Below are positions 44,892 through 56,530 of a stretch of 64,000 bases of DNA, piece after piece. The notes below the pieces were generated by a model. That model did not search any database. It was not told the DNA's origin and saw only the letters and a program-made list of their open reading frames with translations. The position numbers were made by a program, and so were the translations under genes. Every line of letters starts with the position of its first letter. Position 1 is the stretch's first letter. Source of the DNA: Gymnopilus junonius (taxonomy: Eukaryota; Basidiomycota; Agaricomycetes; Agaricales; Galerinaceae); assembly GCA_015501075.1 (NCBI GenBank), contig JADNYJ010000006.1:1-64000 (forward strand). The letters are read 5' to 3'.

Positions 44892-45790
44892 TTAGTTTAC
44901 AGTACTTCGATACTTTACACAGCCAACAGTATAAGGAGAAAAAAAGGTAAAGAGAAATACAATACAACACAATTTAAGTCCACAGTCCGCCGATTTATTG
45001 AGCTGCACAATCCAAAGAGACCTATTGTCCAATAATACATGTTTCCGTCTCCAATTTGACAGTTCGAGGCATAAAAACCGCTTTAAAAAGTAAATGTTAC
45101 AATATTCCATTGGCGCACGGAGCTCAAAATCCGTCAACATATTCCAAGGAATCGACAATCGAGCGACGTCGACCTCAGGACGAAAAATTATCGCTGCGGG
45201 GGCTAAATCTATGGATAATGTTTCCAAATTGATGAAATTCAGGTTGCTGAAGAATGGTGCGAGTGGGACGACCGATGTGAGTTTCAGGTGGCGAAGATGA
45301 AAATGATGGACGAAGTCGAGACTGCCAGAGGTGTCATCAGGACGAGCATAAGCCAGATCCTCAGCATTTTCCGAAGACGATTCATTTAAGCAGACCCGAC
45401 GGTCTGAACCTCCAATATCGTCAGAACAGGACACTGAGCGAGAATATTCACCAACAAGCGAGGATCCATAGTACAGTCCAACAGCTCAAGCTATTTCAAA
45501 GAAGGAAAAATTGTAGCCTCTTTCTCCCTCTGGAAAATCATATCAGAGATGGTGCAATATGGCGGCCGAGTGAAGAGAAAGTCGGCAAAGGGGCCTTGCC
45601 AAGTGAGCTTTTGGATGTGTGGCGCTACGTGTTCTAGGTTGACGTTGGTGTGCTGGACGACACGTTGCATGTCTTGTTCGATACCTGGGTATTTGGGGAC
45701 TGTGATATCGAGTTCGAGAGCGGGGGTCGATTTTCTGGAGTTGGGGTTGATGTTGCTGTAAAGCTTTGGCTGAGAAAGGATGTCCAGAAT
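44892..45790 (-). pseudogene. LRR-rich fragment, F-box family (copy 5)
   Basis: Minus-strand segments in changing frames show the LRR style of the local F-box proteins. These are LGSILDILSQPKLYSNINPN, ALELDITVPKYPGIEQDMQ, HIQKLTWQGPFADFLFTRPP, LLDCTMDPRLLVNILAQCPVLTILEVQ, FHLRHLKLTSVVPLAPFF and FINLETLSIDLAPAA. No F-box is legible upstream: the frame above 45790 contains a hydrophobic stretch (LLTFSLVFFIFAFKYF) instead. At least two frame breaks and stops. A truncated or decayed copy. Confidence 0.4.
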
Positions 45791-46679
45791 CGATCCAAGG
45801 GTATTTAAGGGGACAGCAGAGTGAACATGTCAACACGATAAGTTTTGATGTTTCGCAGGAGAGTCTGCCGTAATCCGTCCAGTTGGGATTGTGTTGTTGT
45901 GCGCCAATCTCTACGTAACACGTTGAAGTTGAGTCGTTGGCTGAGAGCATAACATTTGAGTTGGGGTCCGTGTTAACGTGGGTGAAGTACTTGAACGCAA
46001 ATATGAAGAAAACCAGGGAGAAGGTAAGGAGGTCCGGGAGGACGTGCAACCCTAAGTGCAAGAAGTAATATTGTTCTTTCACCTTTGAAGGCTGGATAAT
46101 TCGAAGGTCAATGATGGTCGAAAATGAGAAGGGAGTCAAGGAAGCGCTGATGAGGAATCTGACAAGAAGGTAAGAAGGCGAGCGCTTAGCGAACCAGACA
46201 ATTCTTGGTGAGTGGCGAGTGTGGGATATAAAGGAGGCGCAACTGATTAAATGTTGTTATTTAAGTACGCCACCGAGTGTCGTCAGGACTGGGAGAAAGA
46301 AAGAGCGGATCCGGAAGAAAATCAAATTAGCGGACCATGAGCATGCAGATGACAATTGAAAGGGATCGGAGGAACACACCTCTTTTGGCTTGTTCTTGTC
46401 TCGAACGTGCAATTGCTATGCAACCAGACCTCAATGCACTGCGGGAAGGCAGAACGAAAGGAATGTTATTGTTTGCTGTGTGAGCTGTGTTAGATTAGAC
46501 GTGTTTGTTCCAAAGACGGATTAGGAAGCCACTGCATGTGTGTGCTCGCGCCACTGCTCTCCGTCCCAACTTAAAGACGAAAAGTCAAGGAAGTTTAAAG
46601 ACCAGCTGACGAAGTAATGTCCGCGAAAACTTGAGACCAGAAAAGTTTCGAGTTGCAAGAAGCGTACAAAGAATCGATA
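45791..46679. other. No supported gene
   Basis: A minus-strand open frame to 46139 has a hydrophobic stretch but no family signal. The rest is featureless. Confidence 0.35.
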
Positions 46680-47737
46680 CTACCGAAATAGGGTCATGAG
46701 CGGTGTGATGCCAAAAGTATCCCAGAACTCTCTAGAGTCCAATGCACGACCTAGGTACCGGACATCCCGAGGCAGACCTCGAACTCCAGTCTCCTGCAGT
46801 AATTCGCGAACCCATGTCGGTTGAGGCCCACGGTCATCTTCATGTTTCTGCCGCTGAGGATCCGGTGCCGAAGAATATTCAATGCTGAGTGAAATTGTAG
46901 TTGGCTTGGCTGGAGGAGCAGAGCCCCATGCTGATGCGAGATCCCACCAGTCGTATACGCGACCGTCTGTGACTATCCAACGTTGACCTTGGGCTTTGGT
47001 GAAGTCGTCACGAATGGCGAGAATCGCTCGGGCGATGTCGACCCCATGTATAACATGAAGGCTACCCTGAATGAAGAACAGGGCCTTGTCAATATAGGAA
47101 CTAGAAACTAATTGGAAAAAGCTCACCTTATTTCGAAGCGCCTCCTTGGTTGGTGCCACTCTTGCAACCCAATTTTTCGGCTGTCTGGCACCGCCCCATA
47201 ACCCAGCGAGATTTAGAACCGTGGTCGGAAAAGTCGGAGAAAGCGCCAGCAGTTCGCCTTCGGCGTCTCCTCTAGGAGTCGACACGTAAGGTGCATGGCG
47301 ATCATACCACTTGTGCTGAACGGCTTGTAGAGGAACATCTACCTTTCCAGCGAGACGTGGTCCCTATTCAAACACATCAGCTGAGCCTGCGCATTAAAAT
47401 GTTACAAAACACATACATCCCAAATGCTAGTTGCGCCTAGCTGTATAAACTTCGTCTTCAGCCCTTCCTGCTTATGGCTCTCCGTATAGAGACGAACGAT
47501 CCGCTCAGAAGCGCCCTTCTGCGTGATTGGGAAAGTAACGAGCACTACCTCAGCGTTCGGAAGAATGCTATAGGGTCCAATGTCGTCAGAGTCGGGGTCG
47601 AAAGTAAATTTGATAGTTGATGCTCGTCCTGAACGAGTGGTAGCTGCGTGTGTCACACCGCGCTCATCGCAGAGTTCGGTGAGGAAGGCTGAAGTCCATC
47701 CAGCCCCTAAAATGAGAATATCAACCGTCATTCCCAT
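46680..47737 (-). CDS. NAD(P)-binding Rossmann-fold protein (epimerase-like)
   Basis: Exons 47737-47417, 47363-47127 and 47066-46680 sum to 315 codons including TAG. The N-terminus has the dinucleotide-binding motif VDILILGAGWTSAFL. Further on are ATTRSGRASTIKFTFDP, NAEVVLVTFPITQKG, TKFIQLGATSIWD, TTVLNLAGLWGGARQPKNW, HVIHGVDIARAILAI and RWIVTDGRVYDWWDL. The Tyr-x3-Lys catalytic pair of classical SDRs is not evident. Homologues I recall are annotated as nucleoside-diphosphate-sugar epimerase/YeeZ-like proteins of unknown substrate. Cytosolic by lack of signals. All junctions are GT...AG and the frame closes without correction, in contrast to several neighbours. Confidence 0.8.
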
Positions 47738-48083
47738 CTGTACAAGAGAAAAAGAAGACGTGAACTACAAAAAAGCTTAAGACTTACAAGAGTTTCTCAG
47801 ACAATAGGTTCGAAATATTGACGGTGAGAGAGGAAAGGATGATTTTCGGTCACAATGCGTGACCAGTGACCGGTTGACCAGTTGACTTGCGATTTGAATC
47901 ATTTTCGAAAACACAGTTCTACAAGGGAACAATACTTCGACGGAGTCACAATAGCTCTGACTATTGATATAGTATGCATCCGCTTTTTCTCCACCAAAAG
48001 AACCCCGCCTTGACGTCGAATTTTAACCGAGATATTCTTATTTCCTCCAGCGGAGAAAGTTTTCTTGTCAATGCCATCGTCCA

Positions 48084-49449
48084 ATGCGACCTAGATATAT
48101 ATCCGATGCTTTAGGGACACGCGTAATTCTACAACTGCATCACGACATATTTAAAGAAATATTTCTTTGGAACACAGATATCTTCCAAGAATTTTCTTGC
48201 CAAACAGCCTGCCTCAGTTCCCAAGTCTGTCGTACCCGGCGCGATTAATTCGTCCTAGATTTGGGGTCGCCTTATAGATCTCGACATCCTTTCTCAGCAA
48301 AGCGAAACCTGGCGGGAGGAAGTCCTTAGACGAAGTGGAAAATCCCTACTCTGGATAAACGGTTTCGTGAGGGAAGGTGACCCAACTCTCGCAGTTTTCT
48401 TAGGCGCCCTCCTCCAGTAGAACTGGAAAAGGATTGAACACTTTCGAATAACAATTCTAGATTTCACTGAAGAAAAATACTGGGAAATTCTTCAGCGACC
48501 GGCACCCAACCTCCGTTCATGTTTTTTTGAGCGGCCCACTAAAGGCTTTCTATTGTCCCAACCTCCTCATTTTCTCTTCGACAATTTCGCACCGAGTAAC
48601 GAGTTTTTCGATCCAAGAATTTGCATTTGCACTAGACTCAGCACGCGATGGTTGACGAATCTCTGCCACCTCGACTCGTCCTTTCAGCCAATCGCGACTG
48701 ACATCCTCAGAGTGCTCCAATCCACGATCCATCTCGAATCGCTTACTATCTTACCTGCACCAAGAGATAGTCCGCGTTTGCTGGTCGGCGCGTCGTCCCC
48801 CTTGCCGACCGTTATGCTCCTAAATTTGACCCAGCTAAAGCTCCGATGCTCATCGTTCAGGCTCGCCATAGAACTCTTGGAGCATATCCATCCCGCTGAT
48901 GGTTGTGCGCTTACTTTTTACGACAAATTCAATCCAATTGGAGACGTTCCTTCTCTCAGAGAGTAGCTGAGGGAATTTATCTCAACCTTCGATCTCTCTG
49001 CGACGAAAAAGCTCAATTTATGGGTCCAGACTGGCAATTAAAAGCCTACTTAATATTCAACTTGTATGCCGTTTTTCTTCGCTTTTTCCTCGGTCACTTT
49101 CCTGGAACTCCGGCAGAAAAACTTGAATTTGGAACAATATTGAAATTGTCGACCCATGTTGATGATCCACGCAGCATTTTCCCTCAGCTCAACACGCCTT
49201 CTGTGGTCCCCTTCGAATTTCCTGATCCTGGCGCCAGAGATCCTCATCCATTATTATCCTTTCTACGGCATCGAAGAGCTTGGACTTCCAGTGCGCAAAG
49301 TCATTGTTTTCTTGTCTATCGATCAGAGCCCTCTCGACCTGAAGTTCTTAGAGGAGATGATAGGTCTTCCCATTCATTGGCGAGACGGACGTGGCGAGTT
49401 CGAATACATTTCCGAATCTACATCTTGTATACTACCATGCATAGCTTGA
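48084..49449 (+). pseudogene. F-box/LRR protein (copy 6), broken
   Basis: From ATG 48084 the frame reads an F-box like copies 2 and 4: LHHDIFKEIFLWNTDIFQEF, then SQVCRTRRD and a stop. The rest of the F-box (LIDLDIL) is in the next frames. LRR-like stretches follow (SFQPIATDILRVLQSTIHLESLTILPAP, MLLNLTQLKLRCSSFRLAIELLEHI, ILIHYYPFYGIEELGLPVRKVIVFL). At least three frame changes separate the pieces. Decay or undercalled bases are both possible. The gene is the closest relative of copy 2 in the window, judging by the NxDIF pattern. Confidence 0.55.
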
Positions 49450-49761
49450 ATCCTAGGAAGGGAAGATATTCCTGAAAACTTATGATGTCCGACCAGTTGT
49501 CAGTCTCTTCTGAGAACCAAGAAGGTTGACAAACATTGCTGGGTTTCAGATGAACATCGAGGTTCATGAAAACTTACTGTTATATTTTCGAGAGGATGTA
49601 GCAACTCCAGTGGCGCGTAACTGTGCATAATTTCGCTCAAAGAAGGGAAAAATGGTTTTGTTCCGTCGAACATGTTGTATATCTAAGTTGCGTAATAACG
49701 AAGGGATGTTGATATCAAATAAAATTGTCCATGTCGTGCATCGTGTATTCGTAAATCCCGA

Positions 49762-51138
49762 CTAGCAATGCCATGTAGACTAAAAAAAATCAACATTCCA
49801 TAATTGACATGGCCCCAAAATAACGACTCACGTCGGGCACCCCAGGAGAGCCTATAGCGCCTTGGTAAGCAGGCAACCCAGTGCATTCGGCAAGGCTCAC
49901 GAGCCTATACCCGGCGGCTTGCAGTTTTTGAATTGCAAATGGTAGTACTTGATGCCTATTGAAAGGATCAGCAAACCAAAGCGGGTGCCAGTGTATAGGG
50001 GGGTACTCACGCGGTGGTCTCTGTAGGGTTATAGTGGTGAGTTATAAGGTAAAATAGGAGTAAAACGAACAAAGCTCGCCATATGTTTCATGGTTAAGTG
50101 CAAGGAGGTTACTAGGGTGTTTTTTGATCAATTCTTCATACGCAGCTTCACTTTGAGCTGGTGTTGAACCAGTAGAATCCCCGGAGCTAAGGACACACTT
50201 TGGCTTATAATCAATGTGAGTAGCTACTTTGAAGTCGGACTGACTCGAAATCCCACAGGGCCAGAATTTGTCCTCTAATATAAGAAACCTGTCGAACAAG
50301 AGCGTTATAATTTCCGTAAGCTAGTCATTTCTTATCAGCCTGTCCTACGGTGTCGGAAGACGAGTTTATCATCAATAAACTTACGAGGACGCATGAACGC
50401 AGGTGTAACGCCCACTATCTTCTGGAGAGCCTCTGTATTCGAGTATTAACGAATCGAAGTGGAGCGATCGCTTCTCGGGCTTACGCTCAACCAGCCACAT
50501 TTCATTATGGACTACAGTAAATTAAAGGTTAGCTCATTATTGAAGAGAAAGGGACCACGATCGGATTGCTCACTGTCATCCAGAGAAAGAGTCGTGAGGT
50601 CCTTATGACTCCAAGTATGAGAACCAATTTGGTGACCGTGTTGGTACGCATAAACGACGCGTTTCACCGAGTCTGGGTCGTAGATACAAGCATCTTTAGG
50701 TGAAAAAAATCAATCAGGGGATGCTCGATGCCACCCTCATTTTACTATGGACTGACAGTTGTTTCCGTCTACATTGGTTCAGTCGAGTTAGGTTTTCCTG
50801 GAACGTAATAGAAAACCCACTAAAGAAGAATGTACCCGTAGCATTGGCAGCTGTGAGTGCTTTGCTAACATCGTACCTACAAAGAGCCATGTGAGAACGA
50901 TGGATAAAATCATAAAGGGCTTCTAGTCACAAGTAGACCCAAGGACCGTCGTCCTGACAAAGTGATATCAGAATGACGGAAAAGCGGATGGGGATTATAC
51001 TACGCTCACAAAGGTCAACGCAGCAGTGTTCGGTTCCACGCAACTTGTTATCACTCTGGCCTCTCCTTGGCGCATTTGCAGTGGTGAAGCCAGCGCCCCA
51101 ACCGCTAGGTAGACTGCCAGAAGAGCTGCAGCTAACAT
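49762..51138 (-). CDS. Secreted polysaccharide (chitin) deacetylase, CE4 family
   Basis: A signal peptide (MLAAALLAVYLAVGALA) starts at ATG 51138. The CE4 motifs then assemble across many small exons. ALTFDDGPWVY carries the catalytic base and metal Asp, and HQIGSHTWSH the metal-binding histidines. MWLVEQALQKIVGVTPAFMRPPYGNYN follows, and LALNHETYG carries the final His. Past AIQKLQAAGYRLVSLAECTGLPAYQ, the end is STWHC with TAG 49764-49762. The enzyme removes acetyl groups from chitin or chitooligosaccharides at the wall or outside the cell. A 12-nt micro-exon at 50768-50757 supplies the NGNNY part of FFFNGNNYACIYD. The C-terminal exon is only 18 nt. I traced exons by motif, so a few edges are approximate. 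No frame correction was needed in the parts I joined. Confidence 0.88.
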
Positions 51139-52435
51139 AATGATGGAGATGCTGCGTGCGGCAATAGGAAAGGGGTAGGGCCGAAATTTTGGACACCAGT
51201 AATTTGCATCGACGCGTCCGTTTTATACAGTAGACCCTGCCCCTTGTTCGGAAGATGCGCAGATATTGACGTCGACATTGACATCGACATCAAGTTCTCA
51301 ATATAATTCGCCACCAGTAGTAGCGAATTACAGGTACATTGAATTAAAAGAAGGCCCAGGCGTAAGGGCTCCAGAATATACCAACTCTGACAGGTTTTCC
51401 ACGAGCTTGTAAGGTTGTTGTCAATGTCGTACGCCTGTAATCAAGTATTTTCCTTCACTCTTTTCTATCGGGTTACGACGTTGAAATTTTGGAAAGTCGA
51501 ATGAGCATGATCTCGGGCTCAAGAAGGAAAGGACGTTAGATACGGAAGTTAGAGGAGCCTGAGGTGGAGAACTTGTCCAGGTGTCCCCAAATCTATGGCA
51601 AGATAACCGGAGAGAAGTGTAAAGCATGACGGAATTATGGTTGTGGATTGCGGACAAGTGATGCAGTGGTCCGATCGAATCCATCTTCTGGGCCGTCAAG
51701 AACGAATTCAAGTCAAAGGCCGATTCTCTGGGGTTCTGCGTACGGTTCTGGAGTCGAACCAGACGTGGATCAGGACATCACAGCCGCCACAGAAGCGGCA
51801 GTTGGTCTGACCTCCCCGGTTCAGAAAATAGACTTTGACTACTTGAGTATGATATAAAGGCGCGCAAGAACTTAATTCTGACCTGAGGGGACTTTGGAGG
51901 ACAGAGATGAACTCGCTTTTTACTTAGCTGGATATGGGTCACTCACAATTCGGAGATACGACTTATAAGGCATGTCGGGTATATAGCTTGTATTGTCATC
52001 CAGAAGAAAGTATTAAGACCGACTTGAGACCGACGGAGAACAGTATGCTACAGGAAAGATAATACGCAGCAGTCAAGTTAAATATCTATCTATCTCGAGA
52101 GCTGGAATGAGTAGTGGTGGCAGAAATAGACATGAGCAGGTGATTAACGATAGCGAGAAGTAAGAATACAGAATGCCTGAGAGGCATGATGGCATGATAT
52201 CGAGGCCGATGTTTTAATCTGTAGGTCCTCTGACGGCTTGAAATTTGAGATACACTAGGATGAAACCAGAAGTCGATGATGAAAGACAGCTAGAAGCCAG
52301 AAGACTGGATAATGAACAGCAAGTATGATGCCAATATACAGGAGGTTCTGAAAAATGGCAAGTTAGCATGACGGTCGTCATCGAAGGTACGGAATTGAAT
52401 AATCACCCCGAGGAGTATGAATTCAGTCCCCTGTC
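51139..52435. other. Intergenic, no gene seen
   Basis: 1.3 kb between the deacetylase start and the 3' end of the transcription factor gene. No coherent coding signal. Confidence 0.45.
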
Positions 52436-55400
52436 TTAAAGCCTTTGCTGTAGATGACTGCGGTGACTGTCATCCGCCCCGGACCCTATGGGGACGCTGG
52501 AGCCCGATGGTTGATGCTCTGCGTGACCTTGCGTAAGTTCGCTGACGTTAGTCAAGTATGATCCCCATTCGTCTAACCTAAAATACAGTGAGCAAAATAA
52601 TCAATTAGTCAAAGCCCAGGTCGGGTAAGAGATATAAAGGCAAGGAAAAGAAAAAAGGTGGAAAGATCGGACTCACGTAAAACCAGCAGGAGCATTCGAC
52701 CACATCGACATGGTATCGTTGTCTATAAAATCGTAACCGGTGTTCCTTCCGTTCCCTCCTATGCCAGTATTTTGCCGACGTTGCTGCTGGGCTCCAGGAT
52801 CGACACTAAAACTTCCATCAGCCATTAGGTCCTCTAGGCCCATACCAGCATCAGTTCCAGGAGGTCGATATGAATTCCCCAGGAAATTATTGACAGGACC
52901 ACCATTTCCTCCAACGCCAATGCCAGCACCCATACTGCCCGTGTCGAATGTGGACGAGGACGATGAAGGTGGCAGCTGCTGTCCATAAGATGTGAACGGC
53001 GACATCCCATCAAACATCATCCCAACTGCCATAGCGGCTTCTGCGTCCATGCCGTACCCAAACGCGCCCTGTGGCTGGATTTGAGTCATCATTTCGCTAT
53101 CACTTGTGTTCGCTATCGACCCAAAGCCACGCCCGGCAGCTTGCTGGTTGCTAAGCTGATTGCTGCGGGGTAACGTTCCAAAATCGTCCAAGGATGAAAA
53201 TGATGTCGACGGCTCACGGAACGAAAACCATGAATTTGTATTCTGCTGCTGTGGTGGAGATTGCCTGTCGTTGCAGCCTGTGCTGAAAAAGTGAAACCTC
53301 CATGCAAAGGAAGACTACCAAGCTCATTGCTATACACAGGTAAGGAAAGGTACTCCTCAACAGCAGAGGCTGGAGGCGGAGTTGGGGTCAAGGAAGTTGC
53401 TGCGGTCGGGGATGGTTGAACGGAAAGCCCTGACGCTGAGGACGACGAGGCGGGGGATGATGGGTCGATATATGGATAGCGCGGGAGCGAGAATAACTGT
53501 GGCTGCGACTTTATATATGATATTGACGAATGCTGGTGAGCCGCAGTCATGGAAATGTCCACGCTTGATTGTTGCTGCGTTGGTCGTCTGGACTGAGACG
53601 TAGCTGAAGTGTCTTTACCAACTCTTCTTGACCCAGCAATGTTTCTTGGCCCACTCATATTTCGGGAGGACACATCTCTAGACTGAGCATTAGCCGAAAT
53701 CGGAATCTCAGCATCTCTTTCTCGCTTATTTCCCGGTGGACTTGGCTGTGGCAGCGGCAGGTCGCCCACATACGCTAATTCATACATGATATCCCTAGAT
53801 ACCATCCCAGCAACGGCGTTAGCACACCTGTCAAGGTCAAGGAAAAAGTCCTCACATACCATAGTCTCCCTGCTGAATGCCACCTATCCTCGGAACTCTT
53901 CAAGATGTGCATACACTTATATACGTCCATCATCTCTCTACTGGGGTCCATCGACAGCCCGGAGCGTTTCCCTCCCCATATACTAAGGAGTAATACGATG
54001 CCAGAGGTGAACACCGACATCTGAGGAATAAGGAAGCAAGCGCGTCAGCCACACAGGCCTAAAGACAAGAAATAAAGAGGCAAGAGTACGTCTCAACTCA
54101 CACAAACTTGCATTTGGGGTATCGCTAGGTCACTCGGACATCTCTTCTGCTGGATATCTACGACATGGGTACATGACCGCGCAGCATTGGTGCATATAGC
54201 GAGAGAGGGGAATGATAGCGGTGAAGGTTTACTCGGAGAAGGTATGAAAGGGCGATGCACTAGAATTTGGACGTGATAATACGCCGCGTACAACGTGGCC
54301 GATTGGTTGAAGAATCTTACGTCTTCACGGTTGGGATCCCATCGTACTAGAAAACAGGGTGAGCATAATTCGGAAGCTTATCATATTTGAGAAGCCACAT
54401 ACGATGATCAGGTACTGAATCGACCCATTTATTCAAAGCAGAGTCAAGCTCGGCTACAATGTGCTGCTCCCATTTTGGACCAACCAGTCCCATGAGAGCT
54501 TTTGACTTATTGATAGAGTACTGTCAAAAGTCTCAATATCAGGTTGAAGCGTGAAGGAAGGAGATGACGTACAATTGTCCGTAATGAAAAGGCCAGTATC
54601 TGGTGTAGCTTAATGTACAGTATAAACGCGCTAAGTAAAGACGGCTTGTCGACAGGTTGTTTGAAGCGAAGCTCAGGACTATCATTATCCCAATATTCAT
54701 CATCGCAATCGACGGGCAGATCCAGATCAAATCTAAGGGAGGTTGCAATGTTAGCCACAAGTCATAATACTAATGCGTATCAAAAGGCATACTCTTCGTC
54801 TTGAATGGCACATGGTCGACCCAAAGATGAACTGACCATCCTGTCCATGCACACGAGAACCCTAAGAAAACACAACACTTAATACTAGCTCAGATTACAA
54901 CCGTCTTTGACATACCAGAAAGCGCGTTTCCACATCTCATCCTCCGCAGTCATGGTATGGTTATTGACTTTTCTTCGATGCGCACCCACATCTTGGGCAA
55001 GCCTGATGCCGATGCCGACCAAAGTCCAGCACGACTGCGGCGCAGAAGAGCCCTGCAAGAACTGTACAGAAAGCTGCCAAGCAAAAAAAACTAACTTTAG
55101 AATTCACATGGCAAAAGGGCTGATGAGATCCCATGTCAATGACGTACACAATATCGCTGGATGTCGTACAAGGTCGGAGGACCCATTATCGACCTCTTGA
55201 CCATTTGTACTTGATCAAACCATTTCCAGCCAGCTGAATGCCATGAGTCGATGCCGTCCAGCAAAACTCTTGGATCTTCTGAATACCGAGCTCCGAGGGC
55301 GCATACGAGAAGATACACATGAGCAAAGCCATTGTTTGTGAGGTGTAAGCCGTCGTTGATGGATTTTTCGAAAGAGGGTCTATGGAGAAGGGGTAGATAG

Positions 55401-56530
55401 AGGTTAATATTGGTAAAATAGAGGTCGACGCAGTGAAGAGCAACGTCGTCCTCTGGAAATTCAAATTTTTGAGTGGGTATAGTTTCTGCTATTTTCTCCC
55501 ACTGTACTTCATCGGTCAGAAAGAAGAAAAACGGAAAGAAGGAACCGAATATATACCGGCCTCAACGTCCAAAAAACTTTGCGTCGATTAATTATGGGAG
55601 GCAATTGTGTTGTGAGGTCCAGCGCATCCCCCGTATATTTACCCTTCAGCTCCAGGGCTGTGCGTATGAGCATGGCTCCACTAGATTTGCCAAAAAATCG
55701 GTACTCTGTAGGATCAAGTGTCATCCTTCTGAGGCTCTCCGCGAGGCGCAAATTAGTTTCGTCGTCGTCCTCTGCTGGATCAATGCGTGGCAAAGGTTTG
55801 CTGTCGGCCATACCGCGGATAGCGGAGGTAACGACATCAGTTGCTGCTACTCCCGGTAAGGCGTTGGTACACCCGAGTTTGTCGTGGACGACAGAAGTTA
55901 TGGATTTCGGGATTGGTTGTTCTGGGTTCCATTTGTCGATTAATGAGTTCAACTCTTTGAATACTGATTCGTCTGGACATAACTTGACTAGGGTTGAGAC
56001 AAAAGTTTGAAATAAAATATAGGGGGAAGCGTACCTGCCGCAGAACCTTTTCCAATTTGTCCATACGATTTTCAATACTTTCGACATAGCTTTGAGACTG
56101 CTTTGAGTATGGGGGGAGGAAAAAACATCATATGAAAGCTCACCCCTTCGGCGGGCCACGTCTCTAAAGAGAACTTGAATATAGCACTGCAACAACAAAG
56201 GACAGGTAAGACACACCTTGGCAGCCTCCACATAGGTGCAGTCGAAATCATAAGATATACAATTTGAGCACCGGTTTCCTGGCATCTGTACGCCATCACC
56301 TGCTCCTAAAACATCAGTAGATGTCGAGCAATAGTCAAAGGCAAACGAACATCGAACTAACGTATGCCAATAAATTAATATAAGCATTTGCCGAATGCAT
56401 ATTGAGAACGAGACATACTTTTCTTTCGCCTGCAAATGTCGCATGCCCTTTGTATCCTCCTCTTCTTCATGGTCTGAAACAGTCCCGAGGATGCCTCGCC
56501 ATCGTTGGGCTCTTCCTCGTTGGACGACAT
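52436..56530 (-). CDS. Zn2Cys6 fungal-specific transcription factor
   Basis: From ATG 56530-56528 the protein carries an acidic leader and KKRRIQRACDICRRKK, followed by IRCDGVQMPGNRCSNCISYDFDCTY. This is the six-Cys Zn cluster (first two at C30 and C33), with the third Cys depending on a 6-nt micro-exon. A coiled coil follows (SQSYVESIENRMDKLEKVLRQ). Then comes the Fungal_trans middle homology region: VDLYFTNINLYLPLLHRPSF-type segment, VYLLVCALGARYSEDPR, IGIRLAQDVGAHRRK and FDLDLPVDCDDEYW. A long Ser/Gln/Gly-rich activation-like tail ends NAPAGFTLDEWGSYLTNVSELTQG. Many introns. One one-base gap lies at 53286-53290 (five A; TTTTT on the coding strand); adding T gives FTFFSTGCNDRQSPP. Nuclear DNA-binding regulator; targets unknown. 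Confidence 0.9.

Noticed and set aside
52740..52988. Plus-strand frame over the transcription factor tail
   Set aside because: Antisense shadow of the Ser/Gly-rich activation region.
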